The notes under the pieces: generated by a model | What the model was told of the DNA's origin: nothing | The model's input: only the letters and a program-made list of their open reading frames with translations | Databases searched by the model: none | Assembly (NCBI RefSeq): GCF_004331955.1 | Contig: NZ_CP036532.1 | Coordinates: 124,001-188,000, forward strand | DNA: 64,000 bases | Direction of reading: 5' to 3' | DNA from: Roseitalea porphyridii | GTDB taxonomy: Bacteria; Pseudomonadota; Alphaproteobacteria; Rhizobiales; Rhizobiaceae | Shown here: one piece after another, positions 15,641 to 25,000 of the stretch | Layout of the letters: each line of letters starts with the position of its first letter | Numbering within the stretch: the first letter of the stretch is position 1 | Position numbers and translations under genes: made by a program

Positions 15641-16848
15641 AACGAGCCCGCATCGTCATCACCGGCATGGGCGGCATCTGCGCCCTTGGCAACGACGCGC
15701 CGACGATCTGGTCGGCCATGAAGTCCGGAACGGGCGGCATCGCCCCGATCGACATCCCGGAAAAGGACGAACTGAAGGCCCGGCTCGCCGCGCAGGTGCG
15801 CGAACTGCCCGATCACGGTTTCGAGCGCCGCCTGCTTCTGACGACAAGCCGGTTCGGACTGCTCGCCATGATCGCGGCCCGCGAGGCGATCGGTCATGCC
15901 GGGCTTGAGGCCGACGGACCCGCCGCCAACAGGATCGGTGCGATCATCGGTTCGGGCATCTTCGGCGGCGACGTCATCGACACCAACTACAAGGCCATCC
16001 TGCTCGAAAAGAAGAAGCGGACCGACATCTTCCTCGTCCCTCAGGCGATGCCGTCCTCGCCCGCCGTTCACGTTTCCATGGCCTTCGGGCTCAAGGGACC
16101 GGTCTACGGCACCAGTTCGGCCTGTTCGTCGGCCAACCACGCCTTTGCCGCCGCTCTCGACACGCTGCGGGCCGGGCGCGCGGACGTGATGCTCGCCGGC
16201 GGCACCGACGCGCCGCTCAATTTCGGTGTCCTGAAGGCCTGGGATTCCATGCGCATCCTGTCGCGCAACGGATGCCGGCCCTTCTCTGCCGATCGCGACG
16301 GCCTGGTCCTGGGCGATGGCGCCGGCGTCGTCGTGCTCGAAACGGAAGACCATGCCCGCGCCCGGGGCGCGACCATCCTTGCCGAACTTGCCGGCGCCGG
16401 CATGACCGCCGATGCCGGCGACATCGTCGCACCGGACATGGACGGCGCGGCGCGCGCCATGGAACAGTGCCTTGCCGACGCCGACCTTTCGGCTGGCGAT
16501 ATCGGCTATGTGAACGCCCACGGCACCGGCACGCTCGGCAACGACAAGACCGAGACCCAAGCCATCCGCCGCGCGTTCGGCACCCATGCCGACGGCCTTG
16601 CCGTCTCGTCGACCAAGTCGATGCATGGCCATTGCATGGGCGCATCCGGCGCGCTCGAGATCATCGCGGCGATCGGCGCGCTGCGCGAAGGCGTCCTGCC
16701 GCCCACCATCGGTTACGAGACGCCCGATCCAGAATGCGATCTCGACTATGTGCCGAACGAGGCCCGCAACGCCGACGTTTCCGCCGTCGTCAGCAATTCG
16801 TTCGCCTTCGGCGGCTCCAACGCCGTGATCGCCCTGAAGAGAGCCTGA
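15637..16848 (+). CDS. Beta-ketoacyl-ACP synthase, NodE/FabF-like
   Basis: Condensing enzyme of the KAS II type, 403 residues, GTG start overlapping the ACP stop. The catalytic triad is intact: Cys163 in TSSACSS, His295 in NAHGTGT and His330 in KSMHGH, with Lys327. The C-terminal NSFAFGGSNAVI block is also present. Coupled to the NodF-like ACP, it most likely elongates a dedicated acyl chain rather than bulk fatty acids. No acyltransferase or other nodulation genes are nearby, so a lipid or modified-metabolite role is more likely than Nod factor synthesis. Confidence 0.92.
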   Translation: MKRARIVITGMGGICALGNDAPTIWSAMKSGTGGIAPIDIPEKDELKARLAAQVRELPDHGFERRLLLTTSRFGLLAMIAAREAIGHAGLEADGPAANRIGAIIGSGIFGGDVIDTNYKAILLEKKKRTDIFLVPQAMPSSPAVHVSMAFGLKGPVYGTSSACSSANHAFAAALDTLRAGRADVMLAGGTDAPLNFGVLKAWDSMRILSRNGCRPFSADRDGLVLGDGAGVVVLETEDHARARGATILAELAGAGMTADAGDIVAPDMDGAARAMEQCLADADLSAGDIGYVNAHGTGTLGNDKTETQAIRRAFGTHADGLAVSSTKSMHGHCMGASGALEIIAAIGALREGVLPPTIGYETPDPECDLDYVPNEARNADVSAVVSNSFAFGGSNAVIALKRA

Positions 16849-16851
16849 GCC

Positions 16852-17229
16852 ATGCGCAAGCTGATTTCGACCGGATCGCCCTTCGAGGAAACCGCCGGCT
16901 ATTCGCGCGCCGTCGTCACCGGCGACTGGTGCTTTGTCTCCGGCACCACCGGCTATGACTACAAGACCATGACGATGCCCGACGATGTCGCCGAACAGGC
17001 GCGCAACGCGCTGGCGACGATCGACCGGGCGCTCACCGAGGCCGGCTTCGAGCGCGGCCAGGTGGTGCGTGCGCGCTACGTGGTCACCGAGATGGCCCAT
17101 GCCGACACGGTGTTCCCAGTGCTCGGGGAGTTCTTTGCCGGCATAAGACCGGCGGCGACCATGACCGTCAGCGATCTCATCAAGCCCGAAATGAAGGTCG
17201 AGATCGACGTCACCGCCTTCAAGGGCTGA
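16852..17229 (+). CDS. RidA (YjgF/YER057c/UK114) family protein
   Basis: A 125-residue trimeric RidA-type protein; family members hydrolyse reactive enamine/imine intermediates. The sequence shows the GDWCFVSGTTG segment, the ALTEAGF helix and the GIRPAATMTVSDLIKPEMKVEIDVTA block carrying the conserved Arg (in IRPA) and a Glu in the usual EI(D/E) position. It starts 3 bp after the ketosynthase stop and 3 bp before the next gene, so it belongs to that operon. The substrate is unknown. Confidence 0.9.
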   Translation: MRKLISTGSPFEETAGYSRAVVTGDWCFVSGTTGYDYKTMTMPDDVAEQARNALATIDRALTEAGFERGQVVRARYVVTEMAHADTVFPVLGEFFAGIRPAATMTVSDLIKPEMKVEIDVTAFKG

Positions 17230-17232
17230 ACG

Positions 17233-17829
17233 GTGGCCGGCGAGACGCTCGACGAGGTCGAGATCGCCGGCGAAGACGACCTGCTTGCCTGGCTCGGCTC
17301 TCATCACGATCGCTCGGCAAGCGTCTGGCTCGTCCTGTGGAAGAAGTCCGTTCCCGACCGGTACCTCGACCGCGAGACGCTGCTGCGCGCCCTTCTTCGC
17401 TACGGCTGGGTCGATTCGCTGCCTCGCCGGAAGGACGATCGCCGCTCGCTGCTTCTGATCTCGCCGCGCAAGCCCGGCAGTGCCTGGTCCGCGATCAACA
17501 AGCGCATCGTCGAGCAGCTCGAAGTCGAGGGTCTGATGCATCCGGCCGGCGCTGCGGTGGTCGCGGCCGCCCGCGCGGACGGTTCATGGTCCTTTCTGGA
17601 CGATGTCGAACAGGGGCTCGTGCCGGACGATCTGGCCGAAGCGCTGGACAAGGTCCCGCGGGCGCGTGCAAATTTCGATGCCTTTCCCTTTTCGGCCCGG
17701 CGCGGCATCCTTGAATGGATCAAGCAGGCAAAGCGCCCCGAAACGCGGTCCAGACGGATCGCGGAGACCGCCAGGCTGGCCGGCCGCAACGAACGCGCGC
17801 TGGACTGGAAGGCGGCAAAGGGCCGTTGA
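17233..17829 (+). CDS. YdeI/OmpD-associated (OmdA) family protein
   Basis: 198 residues beginning at a GTG just after the ridA-like gene. The segment ASVWLVLWKK, then GWVDSLPRRKDD and the ISPRKPGSAWSAINK block are the landmarks of the YdeI/OmdA family. Those landmarks are followed by a helical C-terminal domain ending in a basic tail. Family function is poorly defined, although YdeI in Salmonella affects resistance to polymyxin. It is the last gene of the ACP-KAS-RidA-YdeI group before leuB. Confidence 0.85.
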   Translation: MAGETLDEVEIAGEDDLLAWLGSHHDRSASVWLVLWKKSVPDRYLDRETLLRALLRYGWVDSLPRRKDDRRSLLLISPRKPGSAWSAINKRIVEQLEVEGLMHPAGAAVVAAARADGSWSFLDDVEQGLVPDDLAEALDKVPRARANFDAFPFSARRGILEWIKQAKRPETRSRRIAETARLAGRNERALDWKAAKGR

Positions 17830-17885
17830 GTTGACCGAGCGAACCGCCTAGAAGCGGCCATCTTCCCGCTACGACGAGAACCTTC

Positions 17886-18989
17886 ATGACGACGCGCTCC
17901 CTGTTCCTGCTGCCCGGTGACGGCATCGGCCCCGAGGCCATGGCCGAAGTGACCAAGCTGATCGACCATATGAACGCCGCCGAGAACGCCGGCTTCGTCA
18001 CCGACACCGGTCTTGTCGGCGGATCGGCCTTCGACGCCCATGGCGAAGCGATCTCCGAGGCCGACATGGAAAAGGCGATGGCCGCCGATGCGGTGCTCTT
18101 CGGCGCCGTCGGCGGGCCGAAATGGGACGGCGTGCCCTATGACAAGCGGCCCGAGGCCGGGCTGTTGCGGCTGCGCAAGGACATGCAGCTGTTCGCCAAT
18201 CTGCGACCGGCCATCTGCTATCCGGCGCTGGCCGACGCCTCCTCGCTCAAGCGCGACGTGATCGAGGGGCTCGACATCTTGATCGTCCGCGAACTGACCG
18301 GCGGGGTCTATTTCGGCGAGCCCAAGGAGATCGTCGATCTCGGCAACGGCCAGAAGCGCGGCATCGACACGCAGGTCTACGACACGTTCGAGATCGAGCG
18401 CATTTCCGGTGTCGCCTTCGAACTTGCGCGCACACGCGCCGGCAAGGTCTGCTCGATGGAAAAGCGCAACGTGATGAAGTCGGGCGTTCTGTGGAACGAG
18501 GTGGTGACCGCGACCCATGCGGCGCACTATGCCGATGTCGAACTGACCCACATGCTCGCCGATGCCGGCGGCATGCAGCTCGTGCGCTGGCCCAAGCAGT
18601 TCGATGTGATCGTCACCGACAATCTGTTCGGCGACATGCTGTCCGATGTCGCCGCCATGCTCACCGGCTCGCTCGGCATGCTGCCGTCCGCGTCACTTGG
18701 CGCGCCGGACGCCGCCACCGGCAAGCGCAAGGCGCTCTACGAGCCGGTCCACGGCTCGGCGCCCGACATCGCCGGGCAGGGTCTTGCCAACCCGATCGCG
18801 ATGATCGCCTCGTTTGCGATGTGCCTGCGCTATTCGTTCGCCATGACCGACGAAGCGGCGCGGCTCGAAAGCGCCATCGCCAAGGTCCTCGACGATGGCC
18901 TGCGCACCGCCGACATCATGGGTGAGGGTGCGCGCAAGGTCTCGACGGCCGAGATGGGCGACGCGATCCTCGCCGCCTATGCCGGCTAG
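17886..18989 (+). CDS. leuB: 3-isopropylmalate dehydrogenase
   Basis: NAD-dependent oxidative decarboxylation of 3-isopropylmalate, third step of leucine synthesis. The 367 residues include GDGIGPE (11-17), the substrate-binding [17 protein letters not shown] stretch near 95, the metal-binding [10 protein letters not shown] near 240 and [11 protein letters not shown] near 285. The TAG stop lies inside the left arm of the intergenic inverted repeat at 18986-19091. The upstream 56 bp could hold a promoter, but read-through from the preceding operon is also possible. Confidence 0.97.
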   Translation: MTTRSLFLLPGDGIGPEAMAEVTKLIDHMNAAENAGFVTDTGLVGGSAFDAHGEAISEADMEKAMAADAVLFGAVGGPKWDGVPYDKRPEAGLLRLRKDMQLFANLRPAICYPALADASSLKRDVIEGLDILIVRELTGGVYFGEPKEIVDLGNGQKRGIDTQVYDTFEIERISGVAFELARTRAGKVCSMEKRNVMKSGVLWNEVVTATHAAHYADVELTHMLADAGGMQLVRWPKQFDVIVTDNLFGDMLSDVAAMLTGSLGMLPSASLGAPDAATGKRKALYEPVHGSAPDIAGQGLANPIAMIASFAMCLRYSFAMTDEAARLESAIAKVLDDGLRTADIMGEGARKVSTAEMGDAILAAYAG

Positions 18990-19091
18990 AGCAATTCCCG
19001 CGAAAGAGGGAACCGGTCGCGCGCCCGGAACTGCGAAGGTCCGAGGATGTTGAGCGCCCGAGAGACTGAACGAAGAGCGAAGGCGCTCTAG
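18986..19091. repeat. Rhizobial-type intergenic palindromic repeat
   Basis: Terminal arms CTAGAGC (18986-18992) and GCTCTAG (19085-19091) are perfect inverted copies. Inside are a second imperfect pair (GCAATTCCCG near 18991 and CGGAACTGCG near 19026) and a hairpin GAGCGCC (19052-19058)/GGCGCTC (19082-19088). The AGAGCAATTCC...GAAC...GGAACTGCG pattern resembles a dispersed repeat I know from Mesorhizobium-type genomes. The left arm carries the TAG of leuB and the right arm the TAG of the convergent gene. It probably also serves as a two-way terminator. Confidence 0.6.
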
Positions 19092-19600
19092 GAAACCAGC
19101 CCTTCCGGGCAGGTCGACGTTCGGTCCGAGCGCGCGCCCTGCGCGGTCCAGCCATACCCGGCCTGGATCGACTGCTTGGAAGCATCGGGCATGTCGGTTT
19201 CGGGATTGATGGCGTAGAAGTCGAAACAGTTCTCGCTGCGCCGCATGACGACGAAGCAGCCGCCCGTCAGACCCGTGTGGTAGAAGGTGCACAAGAGGTC
19301 ATCCTCGACGAACCAGTCGCCGCGCGCGGCACGGTAGTCGTCTTCATAGTCCACCTCGCCGTCGACCAGATAGGCTTCGCGCCAACCGGTTCCATCCTGA
19401 TAGATGCCGCGAAAGACCTTGCCGACGAACGCCGACGTCAGGGCCGCGCCGGTCAGACGCTGCGTGCCGGGCTCGCTGACCGCGCCGGCCGGAACGGCCA
19501 CACCGGCGAGCATGGCGAGAACGACGAGACCGCGACGGAGCGCACGCACCGCGAGATGGTCCCTGTGCGCCGAGCCGCTTCGAAGCGCCCTGTCGTTCAT
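19088..19600 (-). CDS. Secreted protein of unknown function
   Basis: 170 residues with a basic N-terminus and a hydrophobic stretch (about 24-40) that reads as a signal peptide cleaved after AGA. The mature part has Cys in LLCTFYHTG, GGCFVV, ENCFDFY and TSTCPEG, enough for two disulfides, and a central acidic/aromatic region (DGEVDYEDDYRAARGDW). No family was recognised, although small single-domain periplasmic proteins with a similar look occur in rhizobia. It follows another secreted unknown after 13 bp, probably in one transcript. Confidence 0.65.
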   Translation of the reverse strand: MNDRALRSGSAHRDHLAVRALRRGLVVLAMLAGVAVPAGAVSEPGTQRLTGAALTSAFVGKVFRGIYQDGTGWREAYLVDGEVDYEDDYRAARGDWFVEDDLLCTFYHTGLTGGCFVVMRRSENCFDFYAINPETDMPDASKQSIQAGYGWTAQGARSDRTSTCPEGLVS

Positions 19601-19613
19601 CGCACGATACTCC

Positions 19614-20279
19614 TCACTGCCAGGTCGTGTAGCCGATGCTCAATGTCTTCGGCGATCCGGGCGAAATTGCGTTGACGCGGAACTGCGTCACGCGGCCCTC
19701 ATTGGTTCGCGCGCAGACGTAAGAGCCCGTCGGCATGTCGCCGAGCGAGACGCGGTCGGTCGTCATCCGCGCCGACGAGCAGCCGGCAAGGCCGCGGTTG
19801 GAGCGATCGCCGATCCCGATCCGCGCGCCGTTGCGGGGGACGATGTATAGAAGATCGGCCGTCTCCGCCTGAAACCAGAAATCGGCGCCGTCGCTCGTCA
19901 CGCCGCCCCGGTCGAGATCGAACGCGTAGGTCTGGGGCACGTCCAGCCCACCGGTGGAGAAGGTCCGTGGCGCCGGCGCCGATGCCGTGCATTCGAAGCC
20001 GCTGCCTGCGCTGCGGCAGGTGCTGCCCTCGGGTGCCTCGCGCTGCACGCTGCCCGACGACCCGTAGACACAGATCAGCGCCGGCTTGCCGCCGATATCC
20101 TGAACCCGGGTCTCCGAGAGCCGGTTGACGATCGGCGTCGTCCACCAACCGCCCGGCAGCGGGTCCGTGATGGTACGGCGTGCCTGATCGAGCGGGCAGG
20201 AGATGAACTCGGCCTGCGCGCTGCCGGTCGCTCCGGCCAGCAGGGCCGCGCCGATGGCGAGCTTTGCGATGGTATGCAT
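19614..20279 (-). CDS. Secreted cysteine-containing protein of unknown function
   Basis: 221 residues with a clear signal peptide (cleavage after SAQA, residue 23). The mature protein begins EFISCPL and contains cysteines near ALICVYG, STCRS, FECTAS, AGCSS and YVCART, indicating a disulfide-stabilised extracytoplasmic fold. The start at 20279 is preferred because a GGAGGA ribosome-binding site stands upstream and the signal peptide begins there. No family recognised. It is first in a two-gene minus-strand unit with the 19088-19600 gene and is divergent from asd. Confidence 0.68.
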   Translation of the reverse strand: MHTIAKLAIGAALLAGATGSAQAEFISCPLDQARRTITDPLPGGWWTTPIVNRLSETRVQDIGGKPALICVYGSSGSVQREAPEGSTCRSAGSGFECTASAPAPRTFSTGGLDVPQTYAFDLDRGGVTSDGADFWFQAETADLLYIVPRNGARIGIGDRSNRGLAGCSSARMTTDRVSLGDMPTGSYVCARTNEGRVTQFRVNAISPGSPKTLSIGYTTWQ

Positions 20280-20503
20280 GGCATGATCCTCCGTCTTGTC
20301 GGCCGGACATCGGCCTTTCGGCGAATCTTGCGCATGCCGCCGCGCGGCGATGTTGACTTTCGCACAGTGCTCGACCACAACGTCGCCACCATGCGCATCA
20401 CGATCAAGAAGACCACCGTGATCTGACCCGTTCCGCCCCACACTCTCCCGGGGGCGGGAAGAGTGGCGCTTGACCGCAAGAGGGGAGACAGGAGACGGGA
20501 ACC

Positions 20504-21538
20504 ATGGGTTTCAAAATCGCCATAGCGGGCGCGACCGGCAATGTCGGCCGCGAAATGCTCGATATACTGGCCGAACGCGGCTTTCCCGCCGACACGGTCG
20601 TTCCGCTCGCCTCGCGCCGTTCGGTCGGCCAGGACGTCTCGTTCGGAGACAAGACGCTCAAGGTTCAGGCACTCGAAACCTTCGACTTCACCGATACCGA
20701 CATCTGCCTGATGAGCGCTGGCGGCTCGGTCGCCAAGCAGTGGGCGCCGAAGATCGCCGCCAAGGGCTGCGTCGTCATCGATAACTCGTCCGCCTTCCGC
20801 TACGACGCCGATGTGCCGCTGATTGTGCCCGAAGTGAATGCCGATGCGGTCGAGGGCTTCACCAGGCGCAACATCATCGCCAACCCGAACTGCTCGACCG
20901 CGCAGCTCGTCGTCGCACTCAAGCCGCTGCACGATGCCGCCCGGATCAGGCGCGTCGTCGTCGCCACCTACCAGTCGGTCTCCGGCGCGGGCAAGGAAGG
21001 CATGGACGAACTGTTCGCGCAGACGCGTGCGGTCTACGTCGCCGACCCGATCGAGAACAACAAGTTTACCAAGCGCATCGCCTTCAACCTCATCCCGCAT
21101 ATCGACGTGTTCATGGAGGACGGGTCGACCAAGGAGGAGTGGAAGGTGGTCGCCGAGACCAAGAAGATGCTCGATCCGAAGATCAAGGTGACCTGCACCG
21201 CCGTCCGGGTGCCCGTCTTCATCGGCCATTCCGAAGCGGTCAACATCGAGTTCGAGAACGAGATCACGGCCGATCAGGCGCGCGACATCCTGCGCGAGGC
21301 ACCGGGCTGTCTCGTCGTCGACAAGCACGAGGATGGCGGCTACATGACGCCGTACGAATCGGCCGGCGAGGATGCGACCTATATCTCGCGCATCCGCGAG
21401 GATCCCACTGTCGACAACGGCCTGAACATCTGGGTCGTCTCGGACAATCTGCGCAAGGGCGCCGGCCTGAACGCCATCCAGATCGCCGAAGTGCTGGTCA
21501 ATCGCGGCCTGATCTCGCCCAAGAAGCAGGCCGCCTGA
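20504..21538 (+). CDS. asd: Aspartate-semialdehyde dehydrogenase
   Basis: NADP-dependent reduction of aspartyl phosphate to aspartate semialdehyde, the branch point to lysine/diaminopimelate, methionine and threonine. The 344-residue protein has the GATGNVG nucleotide loop near residue 9, the catalytic Cys130 in NPNCSTAQ, and His242 in GHSEAV. An AGGAGA ribosome-binding site precedes the ATG. leuB and asd stay close together, as in other rhizobia, but two minus-strand genes separate them here. Confidence 0.97.
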   Translation: MGFKIAIAGATGNVGREMLDILAERGFPADTVVPLASRRSVGQDVSFGDKTLKVQALETFDFTDTDICLMSAGGSVAKQWAPKIAAKGCVVIDNSSAFRYDADVPLIVPEVNADAVEGFTRRNIIANPNCSTAQLVVALKPLHDAARIRRVVVATYQSVSGAGKEGMDELFAQTRAVYVADPIENNKFTKRIAFNLIPHIDVFMEDGSTKEEWKVVAETKKMLDPKIKVTCTAVRVPVFIGHSEAVNIEFENEITADQARDILREAPGCLVVDKHEDGGYMTPYESAGEDATYISRIREDPTVDNGLNIWVVSDNLRKGAGLNAIQIAEVLVNRGLISPKKQAA

Positions 21539-21621
21539 CCGGTCCGACCCGCCTGCAAGAACCGGGTGGCGCGGCACCGCGCCCCCGGCGATGATTGGTC
21601 CCCGCATCCCGGAGACCGATG

Positions 21622-22089
21622 ATGACCTTCCAGATCCACGCCCTGCCGCGCGAGACCTTCGCGCCCCTGTTCGGTCTCGACGAGACCGCGCTCGCCACTC
21701 GCCGCGCCGTCTGGCGGATCGCCGAATCCAGCCCCGGCTGGCCCTGCCGCGTCAGTCTGGCGGACGCCGACAAGGGCGAACGGCTTCTGCTGGTCAATCA
21801 TGAGCATCTGGGCGGGGCGACGCCCTACCGCGCAAGCCACGCCGTCTTCGTGCGCGAGACGGCCCCGCAGGCCCGTCCCGAGCCCGGCGACGTGCCCGAC
21901 GTCATCGGCCGGCGGCTGATCTCGGTGCGTGCCTTCGACGGCGACTGGATGATGGTCGGCGCCGATGTGGTCGAGGGCGGGGCCGTCGCAGCAACGCTCG
22001 AAACGATGCTCGCCGACCGCGCGGTCGCCGAGGTTCACCTGCACATCGCCAGGCCGGGCTGCTATCTGGCGCGCGCGACGCGCGCCTGA
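21622..22089 (+). CDS. DUF1203 domain protein
   Basis: 155-residue protein of the DUF1203 family, whose members have the pattern ALATRRAV..ADxxPGxPCRVSL and the ALLVNHEH-type segment (here LLLVNHEHL). Function unknown. Two consecutive ATGs occur at 21619 and 21622; the second lies 7 nt from GGAG and is preferred. It converges on the RND permease gene with 9 bp between stops. No membrane segment or signal peptide is seen, so it is likely cytosolic. Confidence 0.8.
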   Translation: MTFQIHALPRETFAPLFGLDETALATRRAVWRIAESSPGWPCRVSLADADKGERLLLVNHEHLGGATPYRASHAVFVRETAPQARPEPGDVPDVIGRRLISVRAFDGDWMMVGADVVEGGAVAATLETMLADRAVAEVHLHIARPGCYLARATRA

Positions 22090-22098
22090 TCGCGCGGC

Positions 22099-25000
22099 CT
22101 ATTCGGCCGCCTTCGGATAGGGGCGCAGATCGTCGGGGAGTTCCTCGGGCGCATCGGGGCGCGGCGCCGGTCGCCGGCCCGGACGTGCTGCGGGTTCCGG
22201 TTTCGGCCGATCCGCCGCCCGCTGCCGGTCGATCGCCCTCTTGCGCCGCCAGCGCTTCAGCCGTGCGATCAGGCTGCCCTTGGCAAGGCTTTCATTGTCG
22301 CGGGTGAAGATCATCAGCGCCGCGGGCGTCACCACCAGCGTGAGCACGGTCGAAAAGGCAAGGCCGAAGACGATCGCGCTCGACAGCGCGACCCACCATT
22401 GCGTCGAGGGCGCCCCGATCGTCACTTCGTGATCGATCAGCGCCAGATTGACGCCGAACGCGATCGGAAGGACGCCGAGGATCGCGGTCACCGCCGTCAG
22501 CATCACCGGTCGCACGCGCTCCCGGCAGGTCTCCAGCACCGCCTCCATCTTGTCGACGCCCTTGCGCCTGAGGTGCGCATAGGTGTCGATCAGCACGATG
22601 TTGTTGTTCACCACCACGCCGGCCAGCGCGATCGTTCCGATCGCCGTCATGATGATCGAGAACGGCATCTGCATGACAACCAGTCCGAGCAGAACGCCGA
22701 TCGTCGACATCACCACCGCGCTGAGAACGAGCCAGACATAGGTGAAGCGGTTGAACTGGGCCAGCAGCAACGCAAAGATCAGGAAGATCGCGACGCCGAA
22801 CGCGTTGCCGAGGAATGCCGCAGCCTCCTCGCTCTCCTGGTCCGAGCCGACCATCTCCCATCTTATGTTGGAGGGGAAATCCATCGTCTCGAGCTGCTCG
22901 GCGACCTGCGCCTGAAGCACCGAATCCTGCACGCCCTCGACAAGGTTCGAAGTCACCGTGATGGTTCGCGATCCGTCGATGCGCGTCAGCGTACCCAGCG
23001 AGGCCGCCGGTTCGCGGTCGACGAAATTGGTCAGCGGCACGGCGCCCGAGGCGGTCTCGACGCGCAACTCGTCGAGCATCGACAGCGTACGCCGGTCCTC
23101 CGGCACACGCAGCCGGATGTCGACGGCGTCGTCCGCGCCTGCCGGCCGATAGTCGGACAGTTTCAGGCCGGTGGTCACGAGCTGCACGACGCGGCCGACC
23201 GAATCGGGGCCGAGCCCGTATTTGGCCGCCTCGGTCCTGTCGACCTTGAGCTCCCAGTCGATCGAAAGCGGCGGCAGGCCGTCATCGAGATCGATGACTT
23301 CGGGAACCGTTTCCAGATAGCCGGCCACGGCGCGGGCGGCGTCCTCGAGCCCGGTCGGATCGTCCGCCTGAAGCCGCACCTGGATCGGTTTGCCCTGCGG
23401 CGGGCCGGCGTCCGGCGTCGAGATCTCGATGTTCACGCCCGCGATATCGGCGAACTGCGTGCGCAGCGAGGTCAGGATCTCGCTGGCCGGCTGGCGTTCG
23501 CGCCAGTCGACGAACTCGTACTGGATCGTTCCGACCGTGTCCTCGGTGCCGCCGCCCATGAGCTGCAGGCCGCCCCGGGACGAGCCGGCGCGCGCATAGA
23601 CCGTCTTGATGCCGGGCCAGTCGAGCAGCCGCTCCTCGGCACGCCGGACGAGTTCGTCCTGCTCCTCGAGCGACAGGTTGCCCCGCGCCTTGACGTACAG
23701 AAGGCCATATTCGGGTTCGACCGCCGGGAAGAATTCGACGCCCTGATTGTTGTTGGAATAGGTGTAGACGATCCCGCCCATCAGCCCGGCGACCAGCACC
23801 AGCGTGAGCACCGGGAAGCGCACCGCCTTGCGGATCACCGACATGTACATACCGTCCGGCCGGCGCTTCTGCACCGCCGCCCGTCCGACGATCGAACCGA
23901 TCGTCGGCGCGAAAAGCAGCGCGTAGATGGTGGAAGCCGTCAGCGTCGCGATCAGCGTGATCGGCATGTAGCTCATGAACTCGCCGACGATGCCCGGCCA
24001 GAACAACAGTGGCGAGAAAGCGGCGATGCGCGTCAGCGTCGACACGACCACCGGTCCGAACATGCGGCGGGCGGCCTCGGCGAAAGCCGGCGGTGCGGCC
24101 ACGCCTTCGGCCATCCGGCGCTCGGCATATTCGGTGACGATGATCGCGTCGTCGACGAGCATGCCGACCGCCAGGATCAGGCTGAACAGCACGACAAGGT
24201 TCACCGTGTAGCCGGCAAGCGACAGGAACAGGATTCCCATCAGGAACGATGTCGGAATGGCAAGGCCGATCAGCAGCGATGACCGGAAACCGAGATAGAA
24301 CAGGATGACGATGAAGACGAGGATGACCGCCGTCAGCACCGAGTTCTGAAGATCGTCCAGAAGCGTCCGGATGTTTTCGGACCGATCCTGCGTGAAGGTG
24401 ATCTCCACGCCCGGCGGCAGCTGGGTCTTGAAGGCTTCGGCTTCCGCCTTCACCGCGTCGACCGTCTCGATCAGGTTGGCGCCGGCGCGCTTGGAAACCT
24501 CGATCGCGATCGCCGGCTTTCCGTTCAGCCGCGCCACCGTTTCGCGGTCCTCGAACGTGTTGCGGATCGTCGCCAGATCGCGCGCGCGCACGACCGCGTT
24601 GCCGCTGACGGCGATCGGCAGATTGGCGATGTCCTCGACCGTCTCGATCAGCGAGGGAACCTTGACCGCATAGCGGCCCTGGTCGCCCTCCAGCGTGCCG
24701 GCGGCTACCAGCCGGTTGTTGGCGCCGACCCCACCGACCAGCGCGTCGAGCTGCAGATTGTACGATGACAGCTTGACCGGATCGATGATGACCTCGACCA
24801 GTTCGTCCCGCGCGCCCTGCATGTCGGCGTTCAGAACGCCGCCCACTTCCTCGATCTGGTCGCGCAGGGCCCTGGCGGTGCGCGTCAGCACGCGCTCCGG
24901 TGCGTCGCCCGAAAGCGTCACCACGAGGACCGGAAACTCGGAGATGTTGACCTCGACCACCGACGGCTCGTCGGTTCCGGCGGGGAATTCGCCCTTGACC

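Noticed and set aside
15380-16848. Nodulation (Nod factor) genes
   Set aside because: The ACP and ketosynthase resemble NodF and NodE, but no nodABC, nod boxes or other symbiosis genes are present, so a nodulation function is not supported.
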